NCBI GenBank assembly: GCA_019637355.1
Contig: JAHBVT010000001.1
Location: forward strand, 2,139,192-2,203,191
Origin: Gemmatimonadaceae bacterium
GTDB lineage: Bacteria > Gemmatimonadota > Gemmatimonadetes > Gemmatimonadales > Gemmatimonadaceae
Length of the DNA: 64,000 bases
Direction of reading: 5' to 3'
Below are positions 1 through 8,282 of the stretch, one piece after another. Below the pieces are notes generated by a model. The model was not told the DNA's origin. It made no database searches and was given only the letters and a program-made list of their open reading frames with translations. Numbering within the stretch: position 1 is the stretch's first letter; every line of letters begins with the position of its first letter. Both the position numbers and the translations under genes were made by a program.

Positions 1-333
1 GAGCAGGAGACCGCGCGCACCGCGGCGATCCAAGCCGGCCTGATGAAGGCCGCCGAGGTGCCGTTGGAGACGGCGCGCTGGTGCGCCGAGGTGGCGGAGT
101 TGGCGGCGATCTGCGCAGTGAAGGGCAACACCAACGCGGCGTCGGATGCGGGCGTCGGTGCGCTGCTCGCTGAAGCTGCGGCGAAGGGCGCGGCCTACAA
201 CGTGCGGATCAACGTGGTGGCGATGCCGGACAAGGCGGCGGGGGCGGCGCTGGCTGAGGAGGCGCAGCGGCTGGTTGCGGCGGCGTCCGATGCCGCCAAG
301 CGCGCGACTTCGGCGGTCGAGGCGCAGCTCTAG
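1..333 (+). CDS. Cyclodeaminase/cyclohydrolase family protein, 3' part
   Basis: The frame is open from the window edge to a TAG stop, so only the C-terminal ~110 residues are seen. Alanine-rich helices with the run CAVKGNTNAASDAGVGA, followed by YNVRINV, match the C-terminal half of formimino-/methenyl-tetrahydrofolate cyclodeaminases (FTCD_C family). These convert formimino- or methenyl-THF intermediates in one-carbon metabolism in the cytoplasm. The N-terminal half and any fused domain lie outside the window, so cyclodeaminase and cyclohydrolase cannot be separated. It converges on map, and the two stop codons share the palindrome CTAG. Confidence 0.75.
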   Translation, partial: EQETARTAAIQAGLMKAAEVPLETARWCAEVAELAAICAVKGNTNAASDAGVGALLAEAAAKGAAYNVRINVVAMPDKAAGAALAEEAQRLVAAASDAAKRATSAVEAQL

Positions 334-1082
334 AGCGTCGTCAGCACCCGCGGCCCTTCGGCCGTGATCGCCACCGTATGCTCGAAGTGCGCGCTCAGCG
401 ACCCGTCCAGCGTCACGATCGTCCACTTGTCGCTCAGCGTCTTGGTCGCCGGCCCGCCCGCGTTCACCATCGGCTCGATCGCCAACGTCATCCCCGTCTG
501 GAGCCGCGGGCCACGCTTGGGCTTGCCGTAGTTGGGCACCTGCGGCTCCTCGTGCATCGACGCGCCGACGCCGTGGCCCACGAGGTCCTTCACCACGCTG
601 AAGCCGGCCTTCTCCACCACCGCCGAACAGGCAGCGCCGAGGTCGCCGATGTGGTTGCCGAGCGTGCAGGCGTTGATGGCCGCGTAGAGCGACTGCTCGG
701 TGACGTCCATCAGGCGCCGCGCTGCGGGGCTGATCTCGCCCACGGCGTAGGTCCAGGCGCTATCGGTGTGGAAGCCGCCGTAGTAGACGCCGATGTCCAC
801 CGTGATGAGGTCGCCGGCCTTGAGGATCCGCTTGGCGCTGGGGATCCCGTGCACGATCTCCTCGTTCAGCGAGATGCAGGCGGAGCCGGGGAAGCCGTAC
901 AGGCCCTTGAACGACGGCGTGGCGCCGGCGTGGGAGCGGATGAAGGTCTCCACCATCCGGTCGACCTCCAGCGTGGAGATCCCGGGCTGCAGCGCCGGCT
1001 TGATGTGCTGGTGCGTGGCGGCGAGGATGCGGCCGCTGGCCGCCATCGTCTCGAGCTCGCGGGGGCTCTTGAGCTGGATCAC
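330..1082 (-). CDS. map: Type I methionine aminopeptidase
   Basis: A 250-residue cytoplasmic metalloprotease that removes the initiator methionine from nascent proteins. The five dinuclear-metal ligands of the family are visible: D96, D107 (in HTDSAW), H170 (in GHGVG), E203 (in AIEP) and E234 (in HFEHT). There is no N-terminal zinc-finger extension, so it is a short type I form. It starts with GTG, 16 bases after adk, and is the last gene of the secY-adk-map end of the ribosomal cluster. The alpha-operon genes that often follow map are absent. Its TAG stop shares the CTAG tetramer with the converging cyclodeaminase gene. Confidence 0.95.
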   Translation of the reverse strand: MIQLKSPRELETMAASGRILAATHQHIKPALQPGISTLEVDRMVETFIRSHAGATPSFKGLYGFPGSACISLNEEIVHGIPSAKRILKAGDLITVDIGVYYGGFHTDSAWTYAVGEISPAARRLMDVTEQSLYAAINACTLGNHIGDLGAACSAVVEKAGFSVVKDLVGHGVGASMHEEPQVPNYGKPKRGPRLQTGMTLAIEPMVNAGGPATKTLSDKWTIVTLDGSLSAHFEHTVAITAEGPRVLTTL

Positions 1083-1098
1083 GGGCGTCCCGGGCCGC

Positions 1099-1737
1099 TC
1101 AGCGGCCGACCGCCCTCAGCGCGCGCGCGAAGACGTCGTCGAACGACCCGACGGCATCGATATGCTGCACGTTGGCGCCCTCGCCCACATACCAGTCGAG
1201 CACGGGCTTGGTCTGCGCGTGGTAGACCTTGAGCCGGTTGCGGATGGCCTCGGGCTCGTCGTCCTTGCGGCGCACCAGGGTGCCGCCGCAGCCGTCCGGG
1301 CAGGGCGCCCCCGGCTGCTGGCCGGTGAACGGCTTCTGGTTCTTGTCGCAGGTGGTACGGCCGGAGAGGCGCTGCACCAGCAGTTCGTCGTCGATCTGGA
1401 AGTCGAGCACGACGTCCACGCCCGTGCCGATCTCGGCGGTCATCCGCTTGAGGCCCTCGGCCTGCGGCACGGTGCGGACCACGCCATCGAGGATGGCACC
1501 CTTGGCGTAGGTCGGCGACAGCAGTGCTTCCTTGATGATGCCGAGGATGACGGCGTCGGGCACGAGGTCGCCGCGGTCCATATAGGCCTTGGCCTCGAGG
1601 CCCAGCGGCGTCCCGTCCTTCACTGCGGCCCGGAGCACGTCGCCGGTGGCCAGCTTGGAAACGCCAAGGGAAGCGGCAATGCGCTCCCCTTGTGTGCCCT
1701 TGCCAGCGCCCGGCGGACCGAGCAGGACGACGATCAC
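1099..1737 (-). CDS. adk: Adenylate kinase
   Basis: A 212-residue cytoplasmic enzyme catalysing ATP + AMP = 2 ADP. The P-loop GPPGAGKGTQ lies at residues 7-16, followed by the AMP-binding region around LATGDVLR and VLDGVVRT. The LID segment between GRTTCDKN and GGTLVRR holds three cysteines (TTC, APC, DGC) rather than the regular four-Cys zinc site or a Cys-free lid, so zinc binding is uncertain. It starts at GTG one base past the secY stop, consistent with cotranscription in the usual secY-adk-map order. Confidence 0.95.
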   Translation of the reverse strand: MIVVLLGPPGAGKGTQGERIAASLGVSKLATGDVLRAAVKDGTPLGLEAKAYMDRGDLVPDAVILGIIKEALLSPTYAKGAILDGVVRTVPQAEGLKRMTAEIGTGVDVVLDFQIDDELLVQRLSGRTTCDKNQKPFTGQQPGAPCPDGCGGTLVRRKDDEPEAIRNRLKVYHAQTKPVLDWYVGEGANVQHIDAVGSFDDVFARALRAVGR

Positions 1738-1738
1738 C

Positions 1739-3070
1739 TCAGAAGCCCTGCTGGACGTTGCGTCCGCGGAAGCGGACCTTGCCGCCCTTCTTCATAAAGC
1801 CGTCGTACTTGCGCAGCAGCAGGTGCTGCTGCATCTGGGCCATCGTGTCCAGCGCCACGCCGACCACGATCAGCAGCGAGGTGCCGCCGAACTGGAAGGG
1901 GACGGAGAACAGGTCGGCCAGGAAGATCGGCATCAGGGCGATCGTCGTCAGGAACGCGGCACCCGGCAGGGTGATGCGCGTGACCACGTGGTCGATATGC
2001 TCTGCCGTCTTCGCGCCCGGCTTGATGCCCGGGATGAAGCCGCCCTGCTTCTTCAGGTTCTCCGCCAGCTCCACCGGATTGAAGATGATGCTGGTGTAGA
2101 AGTACGTGAAGAACATGATGAGCGTCGCGGACAGGGCGAAGTACACCCAGGTCCCCGGCGCGAAGTACTCGGAGAACTGTGCGAGGCGCGGGTTGCCCGA
2201 GAACTGCGCGATCGACGCCGGCACCACGATGATGCTCTGGGCGAAGATGATCGGCATCACGCCGGCGGTGTTGATGCGCAGCGGGATGAAGTTCTTGGCC
2301 GCCTCGCGCTGACGGCCGCGGGCCATCGTGCGCTGCGGGATCTGGATGGCGATCTTGCGCGCCGCCATCGTCATCGCCACCACGCCCGCCACGACCAGCA
2401 GCATCACCACGGTCATCGCGATGAGCGCCAGCGGCGAAATCGCCCCCGTGCTCACGAAGCCGACGGTCTGCCAGATGCTCGGGATGAAGCGCTCGACGAT
2501 CGAGAAGAAGATCAGCAGCGAAGCGCCGTTGCCGAGGCCGCGCTCCGTGATCTGCTCGCCCAGCCACATCACGAACAGTGCGCCCGTGGTGAGGAAGAGC
2601 ACCATCTGGAAGGTGAAGCCCGGGCCCGGGTTGAGCACCGCGCCCTGCACGCCGCTGGTGAACAGCGCGTAGCCGTAGCCCTGCACCGCGGCGAGGAAGA
2701 CGGTCCCGTAGCGCGTGTACTGCGTGATGCGCTTCCGGCCCTCTTCGTCCTTGTTCATCTTGTCGAGCGTCGGCACCACCGCGGCCGCGATCTGCATAAA
2801 GATCGAGGCCGAGATGTACGGCATAATGCCGAGCGCGAAGATCGTGGAGCGCGAGAGGTTGCCGCCCACGAACAGGTCGTACAGCCCGAGCAGCCCGCCG
2901 CCCTGGCTCGCGAAGAAGTCCAGCATCGCCGTCACGTCCACGCCCGGGGCGGTGACGTGCGAGCCTACCCGGTAGATCACCAGGCAGAGGAACGTGAACG
3001 TGATCTTCTGCCAGAGCTCCGGCGTGCGGTAGATGTTCCCCACCGCCGCCATCGGGTTCGCCTGGGCCAT
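1739..3070 (-). CDS. secY: Protein translocase subunit SecY
   Basis: A 443-residue inner-membrane protein forming the SecYEG channel for protein export and membrane insertion. The ten hydrophobic segments expected of SecY can be followed from PELWQKITFTFL to the C-terminal KYDGFMKKGGKVRFRGRN. Family motifs include GIMPYISASI in the TM2 region and NTAGVMPIIFA near TM7. The length is normal. The ATG follows rplO by one base, as in the standard spc operon, so expression is tied to ribosomal protein synthesis. Confidence 0.97.
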   Translation of the reverse strand: MAQANPMAAVGNIYRTPELWQKITFTFLCLVIYRVGSHVTAPGVDVTAMLDFFASQGGGLLGLYDLFVGGNLSRSTIFALGIMPYISASIFMQIAAAVVPTLDKMNKDEEGRKRITQYTRYGTVFLAAVQGYGYALFTSGVQGAVLNPGPGFTFQMVLFLTTGALFVMWLGEQITERGLGNGASLLIFFSIVERFIPSIWQTVGFVSTGAISPLALIAMTVVMLLVVAGVVAMTMAARKIAIQIPQRTMARGRQREAAKNFIPLRINTAGVMPIIFAQSIIVVPASIAQFSGNPRLAQFSEYFAPGTWVYFALSATLIMFFTYFYTSIIFNPVELAENLKKQGGFIPGIKPGAKTAEHIDHVVTRITLPGAAFLTTIALMPIFLADLFSVPFQFGGTSLLIVVGVALDTMAQMQQHLLLRKYDGFMKKGGKVRFRGRNVQQGF

Positions 3071-3071
3071 C

Positions 3072-3533
3072 TTACGCCTCGACCGCGCCGCCGGCGGCGA
3101 CGATCTTGGCCTTGGCGGAGGCGCTGACCTTCAGCCCCTTCACCGTGTAGGCCTTCGTCACGTCGCCGTTGGCGAGCAGCTTGGCCGGACCCTTCGACGC
3201 CTTGGCCAAGCCAGCGGCCACCAGCGTCTCCATCGTCACCTCCGTCCCCTCGACGAGGGCGAGGTCGGCCAGGCCGATCACCTGCGCCTCTTCACGGAAC
3301 GGATTGGTGAACCCACGCTTCGGCACACGACGCGTGAGCGGCATCTGGCCGCCCTCGAAGTGCGGCTTGTTGCCGCCCGGGCCGTGATGGCCGGCGCGCG
3401 CCTTGATGCCCTTGTGGCCCTTGCCCGACGTCTTGCCCGTGCCGGAGCCCGGGCCGCGCCCGAGGCGCTTGCGGTTCCGGTGCGAGCCCGGCGTCCGCGC
3501 CAAGGTGCCCAGGGTGATCTTCTCGTCGCTCAT
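3072..3533 (-). CDS. rplO: 50S ribosomal protein L15
   Basis: A 153-residue late-assembly component of the large subunit. The basic glycine-rich N-terminus ([21 protein letters not shown]) and the motif [17 protein letters not shown] are diagnostic of L15. The C-terminal L18e-like part ends in [15 protein letters not shown]. The length is normal. It lies between rpmD and secY with 1-3 base gaps, within the spc-type operon. Confidence 0.97.
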   Translation of the reverse strand: MSDEKITLGTLARTPGSHRNRKRLGRGPGSGTGKTSGKGHKGIKARAGHHGPGGNKPHFEGGQMPLTRRVPKRGFTNPFREEAQVIGLADLALVEGTEVTMETLVAAGLAKASKGPAKLLANGDVTKAYTVKGLKVSASAKAKIVAAGGAVEA

Positions 3534-3536
3534 CGC

Positions 3537-3788
3537 TTACTCCTTCACCGGCGTCACTTCAACCAAGTGACGCACGCGCTTGATCATTCCGCGCAGCGCC
3601 GGCGAGTCCTGGTGGACCACCGACGACTGATGGTGCCGGAGGCCGAGTGCCTCCAGCGTCGCGTTCATAACCTTGTTATGGCCGATGCCGGACCGCACCT
3701 GCGTGATGCGGACCTTCCCCTCGGTGAGGGTGTTCGGCTCCGTGTGCTTCGGCCCGCGGGTGCGGTGCCAAACGAACGTGCGTGGCAT
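3537..3788 (-). CDS. rpmD: 50S ribosomal protein L30
   Basis: The L30 fold is seen from KVRITQVRSGIGHNKV to RGMIKRVRHLVEV, about 58 residues. The reading frame adds a 24-residue N-terminal segment (MPRTFVWHRTRGPKHTEPNT...) not usual for bacterial L30. The ATG directly abuts the rpsE TAA, so the longer start is favoured by spacing. An internal start would leave a gap with no evident ribosome-binding site. It is a large-subunit protein in the spc-type operon, between rpsE and rplO. Confidence 0.9.
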   Translation of the reverse strand: MPRTFVWHRTRGPKHTEPNTLTEGKVRITQVRSGIGHNKVMNATLEALGLRHHQSSVVHQDSPALRGMIKRVRHLVEVTPVKE

Positions 3789-4505
3789 TTACACGGCCTC
3801 CTTGGACTTCGCCCGCGACTTGTACGGCAGCGAGGAGACCTCGACGCCGCGCTCGCGCGCGATCTGCTCCACCGTCGTCAGGGCCTGCAGGCCATCCAAC
3901 GCGGCGAGCACCATATTGTGCGGGTTCGTGGACCCCAGCGACTTCGTGAGGATGTCGTGGATGCCCACGCACTCCATAATCGCGCGCACCGCGCCACCGG
4001 CAATCACGCCGGCGCCGGGAGCGGCGGGCTTCATCAGGACCTTGCCGGCGCCGTGCTTGCCGACGATCTCGTGCGGGATGGTCGCACCCGTCATCGGGAT
4101 GGCCACCATCGACTTGCGCGCACCCTCGACGGCCTTGCGGACCGCCTCGGACACCTCGTTCGCCTTGCCGGTCGCGATGCCCACCTTCCCCTGCCCGTCG
4201 CCGACGGCGACCAGCGCGTTGAAGCTGAAGCGGCGGCCGCCCTTGACGACCTTCGCGACGCGGTTGATGGCGATCACGTTCTCCAGCAGGTCGCTGCCTT
4301 CGCGCTCCTGCTGCGGGGCGCCGCCACGGCCACCGTCACGGCCGCCGCGACCATCGCGTCCGCCGCCCGGGCCACCACGGCCACCACCCGGCCCACCACG
4401 ACCGCCGCCCGGGCCACCGCGCCCGCGCCCGCTGCCCGGACCGCCACGGCCACGGCCACCCTGGCCGCCCGCGCCACCACCGAAAGCACCACTCGTCTCA
4501 GCCAT
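3789..4505 (-). CDS. rpsE: 30S ribosomal protein S5 with Gly/Arg-rich N-terminal extension
   Basis: A 238-residue small-subunit protein acting in decoding fidelity and mRNA unwinding at the entry site. The standard S5 core starts near residue 74 ([19 protein letters not shown]) and includes [12 protein letters not shown] and [16 protein letters not shown]. Ahead of it lie about 65 residues of RGG/GGR repeats, such as [11 protein letters not shown], which most S5 proteins lack; normal length is about 165-175. The extension is encoded in frame with an ATG adjacent to the rplR stop. RGG tracts elsewhere bind RNA, so extra rRNA contact is plausible but inferred. Confidence 0.96.
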   Translation of the reverse strand: MAETSGAFGGGAGGQGGRGRGGPGSGRGRGGPGGGRGGPGGGRGGPGGGRDGRGGRDGGRGGAPQQEREGSDLLENVIAINRVAKVVKGGRRFSFNALVAVGDGQGKVGIATGKANEVSEAVRKAVEGARKSMVAIPMTGATIPHEIVGKHGAGKVLMKPAAPGAGVIAGGAVRAIMECVGIHDILTKSLGSTNPHNMVLAALDGLQALTTVEQIARERGVEVSSLPYKSRAKSKEAV

Positions 4506-4862
4506 TTAGAACTCCAACCCGCCTTCGCGGGCTCCGTCGGCCACCGCCTTCACGCGGCCGTGATACTGGTATCCACCACGATCGAACACGACCTTCGTGA
4601 TGCCGGCCGCCTTCGCCTTTTCGGCGACGCGCTTGCCGACTTCGACCGACTTCGCCGTCTTCTTCCCCTCGAGACCGCTGTCCGTCACGGTCAGCAGGGT
4701 GTGCTGCTTCACGTCGTCCACCAGCTGGGCGGTCATATGCTTCAGCGAACGGAAGACCACGAGACGCGGCCGCTCGGCCGTCCCCGCCACCTTCGCTCGC
4801 ACGCGGATATGACGGCGGGCACGCAATCCGGCCCGCGTCTTCGGTACACGCTTTCCAGGCAT
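4506..4862 (-). CDS. rplR: 50S ribosomal protein L18
   Basis: A 118-residue large-subunit protein that binds 5S rRNA. It begins with a basic N-terminus ([18 protein letters not shown]), followed by [20 protein letters not shown] and the C-terminal [27 protein letters not shown], all typical of L18. The length is normal. Its ATG overlaps the rplF TAA by one base (TAATG) and its stop abuts rpsE, consistent with coupled translation in the spc-type operon. Confidence 0.97.
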   Translation of the reverse strand: MPGKRVPKTRAGLRARRHIRVRAKVAGTAERPRLVVFRSLKHMTAQLVDDVKQHTLLTVTDSGLEGKKTAKSVEVGKRVAEKAKAAGITKVVFDRGGYQYHGRVKAVADGAREGGLEF

Positions 4863-5401
4863 TACTTACCTCCCGCCTTACCGGCCTTGCGCCGGATGAC
4901 TTCGCCCTGGTACTTGATGCCCTTGCCCTTGTAGGGCTCGGGGGGCCGGAGACCGCGGATTTCCGCCGCCACCTGGCCGACCACTTCCTTGTCCGCGCCC
5001 TCGATCACGACCTGCGTGGGCTGCGGGGCCGAGAGCTTGATGCCCGCCGGCGCCTTGTACTGGATCTGGTGCGAGTAGCCCAGCGCCAGCTGCAGCCCGA
5101 AGGGCTTCGGCTCGGCCTTGAAGCCCACGCCCGTGATCTCCAGCTGCTTCTGGAAGCCCTTCGAGACGCCCTCGACCATATTGGCGATGAGCGTGCGCGA
5201 GAGCCCGTGCAGCGCCTTGTGCTGCGGCTCGTCCGAGGGGCGCGCCACCGTGATGGTGCTGCCCTCGTGCGAGATCTTCATCTCCGCGGGAATCGTGCGC
5301 TTGAGCTCCCCCTTGGGGCCCTTCGCCGACACCACGTTGCCTTCCACCTTCACCGTCACGCCCGCAGGCACGGTGATCGGAAGCTTGCCGATACGCGACA
5401 T
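4862..5401 (-). CDS. rplF: 50S ribosomal protein L6
   Basis: A 179-residue large-subunit protein near the sarcin-ricin loop. It opens with [15 protein letters not shown] and has the two repeated alpha/beta domains of L6. The second domain ends in the diagnostic [16 protein letters not shown] followed by [12 protein letters not shown]. The length is normal. It sits 14 bases after rpsH and overlaps rplR by one base. Confidence 0.97.
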   Translation of the reverse strand: MSRIGKLPITVPAGVTVKVEGNVVSAKGPKGELKRTIPAEMKISHEGSTITVARPSDEPQHKALHGLSRTLIANMVEGVSKGFQKQLEITGVGFKAEPKPFGLQLALGYSHQIQYKAPAGIKLSAPQPTQVVIEGADKEVVGQVAAEIRGLRPPEPYKGKGIKYQGEVIRRKAGKAGGK

Positions 5402-5415
5402 ATGCGTGGCCTCCC

Positions 5416-5814
5416 TTACCAGACCAGGGCCAGCAACTCGCCGCCGGTGCGCTGCTGGCGCGCCTCGCGGTCCGTCATCAGGCCCTTGGAGGTGGACAGG
5501 ATGGCGACGCCGAGGCCGTTGCGCACGCGCGGAATCTCCGCGGCGCCGACGTACTGGCGAAGGCCCGGCGACGACACGCGGCGCAGCTCACGGATGACCG
5601 GCGTGTTGCCGGCATACTTGAGCGCCACGCGGAGGACCTTCTTGCCCTCCGGCGTCTCGAGCGTCTTGTAATCGGTGATGAAGTTGCTCTCCTTGAGCAG
5701 GCGAGCGATCTCCACCTTCATCTTGGACGCCGGGATGTCCACGCGGCGATGCTTCGACCCGACAGCATTGCGGATCCGCGTGAGCATATCGGCGATGGGA
5801 TCAGTCATGCTCAT
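5416..5814 (-). CDS. rpsH: 30S ribosomal protein S8
   Basis: A 132-residue primary binder of 16S rRNA helix 21 and, in many bacteria, the translational repressor of the spc operon. It begins MSMTDPIADMLTRIRNA, contains RVSSPGLRQYVGAAEIPRV, and ends in the conserved GGELLALVW. A second in-frame ATG lies two codons downstream; the longer start fits the common S8 N-terminus. Unlike its tightly packed neighbours it is separated from rpsN by about 180 bases holding a large hairpin. Confidence 0.97.
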   Translation of the reverse strand: MSMTDPIADMLTRIRNAVGSKHRRVDIPASKMKVEIARLLKESNFITDYKTLETPEGKKVLRVALKYAGNTPVIRELRRVSSPGLRQYVGAAEIPRVRNGLGVAILSTSKGLMTDREARQQRTGGELLALVW

Positions 5815-5992
5815 ACTGTGTACCTAAGCTCCTCTGGTTTCCGGACCGGCCGGACCTGTAGGATGAGAGAATGCGGTTCCGGCGCAGAGTGCGGTCCGGC
5901 CTACATTCGGTGTGTGCTACTTGGACGGATGACGGAGGACGGATGCTTGGGGCTCTTGCTCGTTGCATCCGTCATCCGTCATCCGTCCAGCC
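5815..5992. other. Non-coding gap inside the spc-type operon
   Basis: This 178-base stretch interrupts an otherwise gapless operon between rpsN and rpsH. No credible gene is seen. The half next to rpsN is occupied by a long near-perfect hairpin of GACGGAT-type units. The half next to rpsH carries GC-rich partial inverted repeats around GGACCGGCCGGACC and TCCGGCCTACA. Confidence 0.7.
5923..5988. repeat. Heptamer-built hairpin between rpsN and rpsH
   Basis: A 24-base arm at 5923-5946 pairs with 5965-5988 with one mismatch and an 18-base loop. The arms consist of repeated GACGGAT/GACGGAG units. There is no U-run on either side, so it is not a classical terminator. Related units occur beside fusA, rpsG and the DinB gene. 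It may be a mobile palindromic (REP-like) element or an mRNA processing or stability signal; that is inference. Confidence 0.6.
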
Positions 5993-6298
5993 CTACCAGG
6001 AAGCCTTCCGGACGCCCGGAATCAGCCCCTGCAGCGCCATCTCCCGGAACGCCATACGGCTCAACCCGAACGCGCGCAGGTTGCCGCGGCTGCGGCCGGT
6101 CATCTGGCAGCGGTTGCGGACGCGGACCTTGGCGCCATTGCGCGGCAGCTTCTGCAGCGCCACCTGGGCGGCCCGCTTCTCCTCGTCGGTGGCCTTCGTG
6201 GACTTCACGATGGCGCCGAGCGCGGCGCGCTTCGGGGCCTGCTTGGCCGCCATCTGCTTGCGGCGCTCGTTCTTGTTGACAGTGCTCTTCTTGGCCAT
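5993..6298 (-). CDS. rpsN: 30S ribosomal protein S14 (zinc-free type)
   Basis: A 101-residue small-subunit protein of the 3' head domain. It opens [17 protein letters not shown] and ends [20 protein letters not shown] then [17 protein letters not shown]. Only one cysteine is present, and the CxxC pairs of the short zinc form are missing, so this is the longer zinc-independent type. It lies 8 bases after rplE; downstream an unusual 178-base gap precedes rpsH. Confidence 0.97.
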   Translation of the reverse strand: MAKKSTVNKNERRKQMAAKQAPKRAALGAIVKSTKATDEEKRAAQVALQKLPRNGAKVRVRNRCQMTGRSRGNLRAFGLSRMAFREMALQGLIPGVRKASW

Positions 6299-6306
6299 TG
6301 GTTTCC

Positions 6307-6978
6307 TCAGCCCTGGACGACGATGGGCTTGTCATCGCCGCGGAACGGCATCCCGAGCTCGCGCAGCAGCGCGAACGCGAGGTCGTCGCGGTTCGTGGTC
6401 GTCACGAACGTGATGTCCATTCCGTGAATCTGCTCGACGAGATCGTAGTTGATCTCGGGGAAGATCATCTGTTCCTTGATGCCGAGGCTGTAGTTGCCGC
6501 GGCCGTCGAAGGAACGCGTGGAGAGGCCGCGGAAGTCACGGATGCGCGGGATGGCCGTCGACACGAAGCGGTCGAGGAACTCCCACATCCGCGCGCCGCG
6601 CAGCGTCACCGACACGCCGATCTCCTGGCCTTCGCGCTGGCCGAAGTTCGCGATGCTCTTCTTGGCCTTGGTGCGCAGCGGCTTCTGCCCGGTGATCACC
6701 GCCATCTCGTCCACGATGGCGTCGAGGACCTTGGGCTGCTTGATCGCCTCGCCCATCCCGACGTTCAGCGTGATCTTCTGGAGGTTCGGCACCTGGTGCG
6801 GGTTCTTCAGGCCGAACTGCGCCATCAGCTTGGCCCGCACGGTCTTCACGTAGTGGCCGTGCAGGCGCGGCGCCGGCACCGGAAGATCCTTGCCCGCGTG
6901 ATCCTTGGGCAGCATCGACTGGCGCTTCTCGCCGCCCTGGCCGCTCTTCTTCTTGTCCTGCGTCTTGGTCGTTGCCAT
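6307..6978 (-). CDS. rplE: 50S ribosomal protein L5 with N-terminal extension
   Basis: A 223-residue large-subunit protein that binds 5S rRNA in the central protuberance. The L5 core starts near residue 42 ([19 protein letters not shown]) and contains [28 protein letters not shown] and the C-terminal [25 protein letters not shown]. About 40 charged residues precede it ([19 protein letters not shown]...), making it longer than the usual ~180. No better start is visible, because the extension runs back to 14 bases from rplX. Confidence 0.96.
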   Translation of the reverse strand: MATTKTQDKKKSGQGGEKRQSMLPKDHAGKDLPVPAPRLHGHYVKTVRAKLMAQFGLKNPHQVPNLQKITLNVGMGEAIKQPKVLDAIVDEMAVITGQKPLRTKAKKSIANFGQREGQEIGVSVTLRGARMWEFLDRFVSTAIPRIRDFRGLSTRSFDGRGNYSLGIKEQMIFPEINYDLVEQIHGMDITFVTTTNRDDLAFALLRELGMPFRGDDKPIVVQG

Positions 6979-6992
6979 ATGTCAGTCCTCGC

Positions 6993-7391
6993 TCAGCGCG
7001 CGCGCGGGATCGACTGCCCGCTCTTGGCGCTGATGCGCTCCTTCGTACCGTCGGCGTCGATCCGCGCGCGGATGCGCGTGGGCTCCCCCGACTTCGGGTC
7101 CAGCAGCATCACGTTCGACAGCGCCACCGGGGCCGGCATCTCGATGATGCCCGACTGCTCCTCGGCACGCCGCGCGCGGCGATGCTTCTTCACGATATTG
7201 ATGCCCTCGATCGTCACGCGGCCCGTCTTCAGGTGCACGCGGATGACCTTGCCATCCTTGCCCTTGTCGTCGCCACGGAGCACACGCACGGTGTCCCCCT
7301 TGGTGATCTTCGTCTCGACGCGCTCGGCGTTCCGGGCGTGACGGGTGACGTTCTTCTGACCGCGGGTCTTGCGGTGGGTGAGAATACGCAT
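6993..7391 (-). CDS. rplX: 50S ribosomal protein L24, extended
   Basis: A 132-residue assembly-initiator protein of the large subunit. After a basic leader (MRILTHRKTRGQKNVTRHAR) comes the KOW motif region KITKGDTVRVLRGDDKGKDG, then INIVKKHRRARRAEEQSGI and a zinc-free C-terminus with ALSNVMLLDPKSGEPTRI. Bacterial L24 is usually 75-110 residues, so both ends are somewhat long. The ATG directly follows the rplN stop. Confidence 0.95.
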   Translation of the reverse strand: MRILTHRKTRGQKNVTRHARNAERVETKITKGDTVRVLRGDDKGKDGKVIRVHLKTGRVTIEGINIVKKHRRARRAEEQSGIIEMPAPVALSNVMLLDPKSGEPTRIRARIDADGTKERISAKSGQSIPRAR

Positions 7392-7760
7392 TTACAGCAC
7401 CTCAGGGGCCAACGACACGATCTTCATATAGCGCTTCTCGCGCAGCTCGCGGGCCACCGGCCCGAAGATGCGCGTGGCGCGCGGCTCGCCCTTGTCATCG
7501 ATGATGACCACGGCGTTCTCGTCGAACTTGATGTAGCTGCCGTCCTTGCGGCGCACTTCCTTCACCGTGCGCACGACGACGGCCTTGGCCACGTCGGACT
7601 TCTTGACGGTGCCGTTCGGCAGCGCGTCCTTCACCGCCACCACGACCTTGTCGCCAAGGCCGGCGTAGCGCTTGCGCGTGCCGCCGAGGACGCGGATCAC
7701 CAGCGCCTTCTTGGCGCCGGAGTTGTCCGCGACCTTCACGACCGATTCCTGTTGGATCAT
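7392..7760 (-). CDS. rplN: 50S ribosomal protein L14
   Basis: A 122-residue large-subunit protein at the subunit interface. It starts [20 protein letters not shown] and ends [24 protein letters not shown], both diagnostic. The length is exactly typical. It lies 13 bases after rpsQ and abuts rplX in the standard S10/spc order. Confidence 0.98.
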   Translation of the reverse strand: MIQQESVVKVADNSGAKKALVIRVLGGTRKRYAGLGDKVVVAVKDALPNGTVKKSDVAKAVVVRTVKEVRRKDGSYIKFDENAVVIIDDKGEPRATRIFGPVARELREKRYMKIVSLAPEVL

Positions 7761-7773
7761 TGGTCAGTTCCCC

Positions 7774-8055
7774 TTAGCGTGCGCGGTCGACGATCTCGAG
7801 CAACCGGAACCGCTTGTCCTTGGACAGCGGCCGGGTCTCGACGATGCGGACGGTGTCGCCGACCTTCGCCGAGTTCGCCTCGTCGTGCGCCTTCAGGCGC
7901 TTGGTCTTCGTCACCATCTTCCCGTACACGGGATGCGGCACGCGACGTTCAATCGCGACCACGATGGTCTTGTCCATCTTGTCGCTCACGACGAGGCCCT
8001 GGCGCACCTTGCGGGCGGCGCGGGTCGGCGAGGCGGTCTTCTCGGTATCAGCCAT
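7774..8055 (-). CDS. rpsQ: 30S ribosomal protein S17
   Basis: A 93-residue primary 16S rRNA-binding protein of OB fold. Core motifs are [21 protein letters not shown], shown here in part, and [22 protein letters not shown] short extra N-terminal stretch ([17 protein letters not shown]) precedes the core. It is in the normal position between rpmC and rplN. Confidence 0.97.
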   Translation of the reverse strand: MADTEKTASPTRAARKVRQGLVVSDKMDKTIVVAIERRVPHPVYGKMVTKTKRLKAHDEANSAKVGDTVRIVETRPLSKDKRFRLLEIVDRAR

Positions 8056-8075
8056 CTGTCATATCCCTGCGCGCG

Positions 8076-8282
8076 TTAGCGCGCAGCCTCCGTACGCTCC
8101 GCCTTCTCGCGGAGCACCGTCTGAAGCCGCGCGATGTCGCGGCGAATCGTGCGCAGCCGGAGCGGATTGCTCAGCGGCTCCGTGGCGCCCCGGAAGCGGA
8201 GCCGGAACCGCTCCTCCTCCAGCTCGGCCAGGCGAGCGCGGATCTCGTCCGTGCTCAGCTCCCGGATCTGGTCAGCCTTCAT
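8076..8282 (-). CDS. rpmC: 50S ribosomal protein L29
   Basis: A 68-residue two-helix protein at the polypeptide exit tunnel. It has the pattern [19 protein letters not shown], then [19 protein letters not shown] and the final [15 protein letters not shown]. Its start overlaps the 3' end of rplP by 11 bases, suggesting coupled translation. Confidence 0.97.
   Translation of the reverse strand: MKADQIRELSTDEIRARLAELEEERFRLRFRGATEPLSNPLRLRTIRRDIARLQTVLREKAERTEAAR

Noticed and set aside
3033-4934. Long plus-strand frame opposite the rplO-rpmD-rpsE-rplR genes
   Set aside because: All minus-strand genes there are certain ribosomal proteins; the opposite frame is a high-GC shadow.
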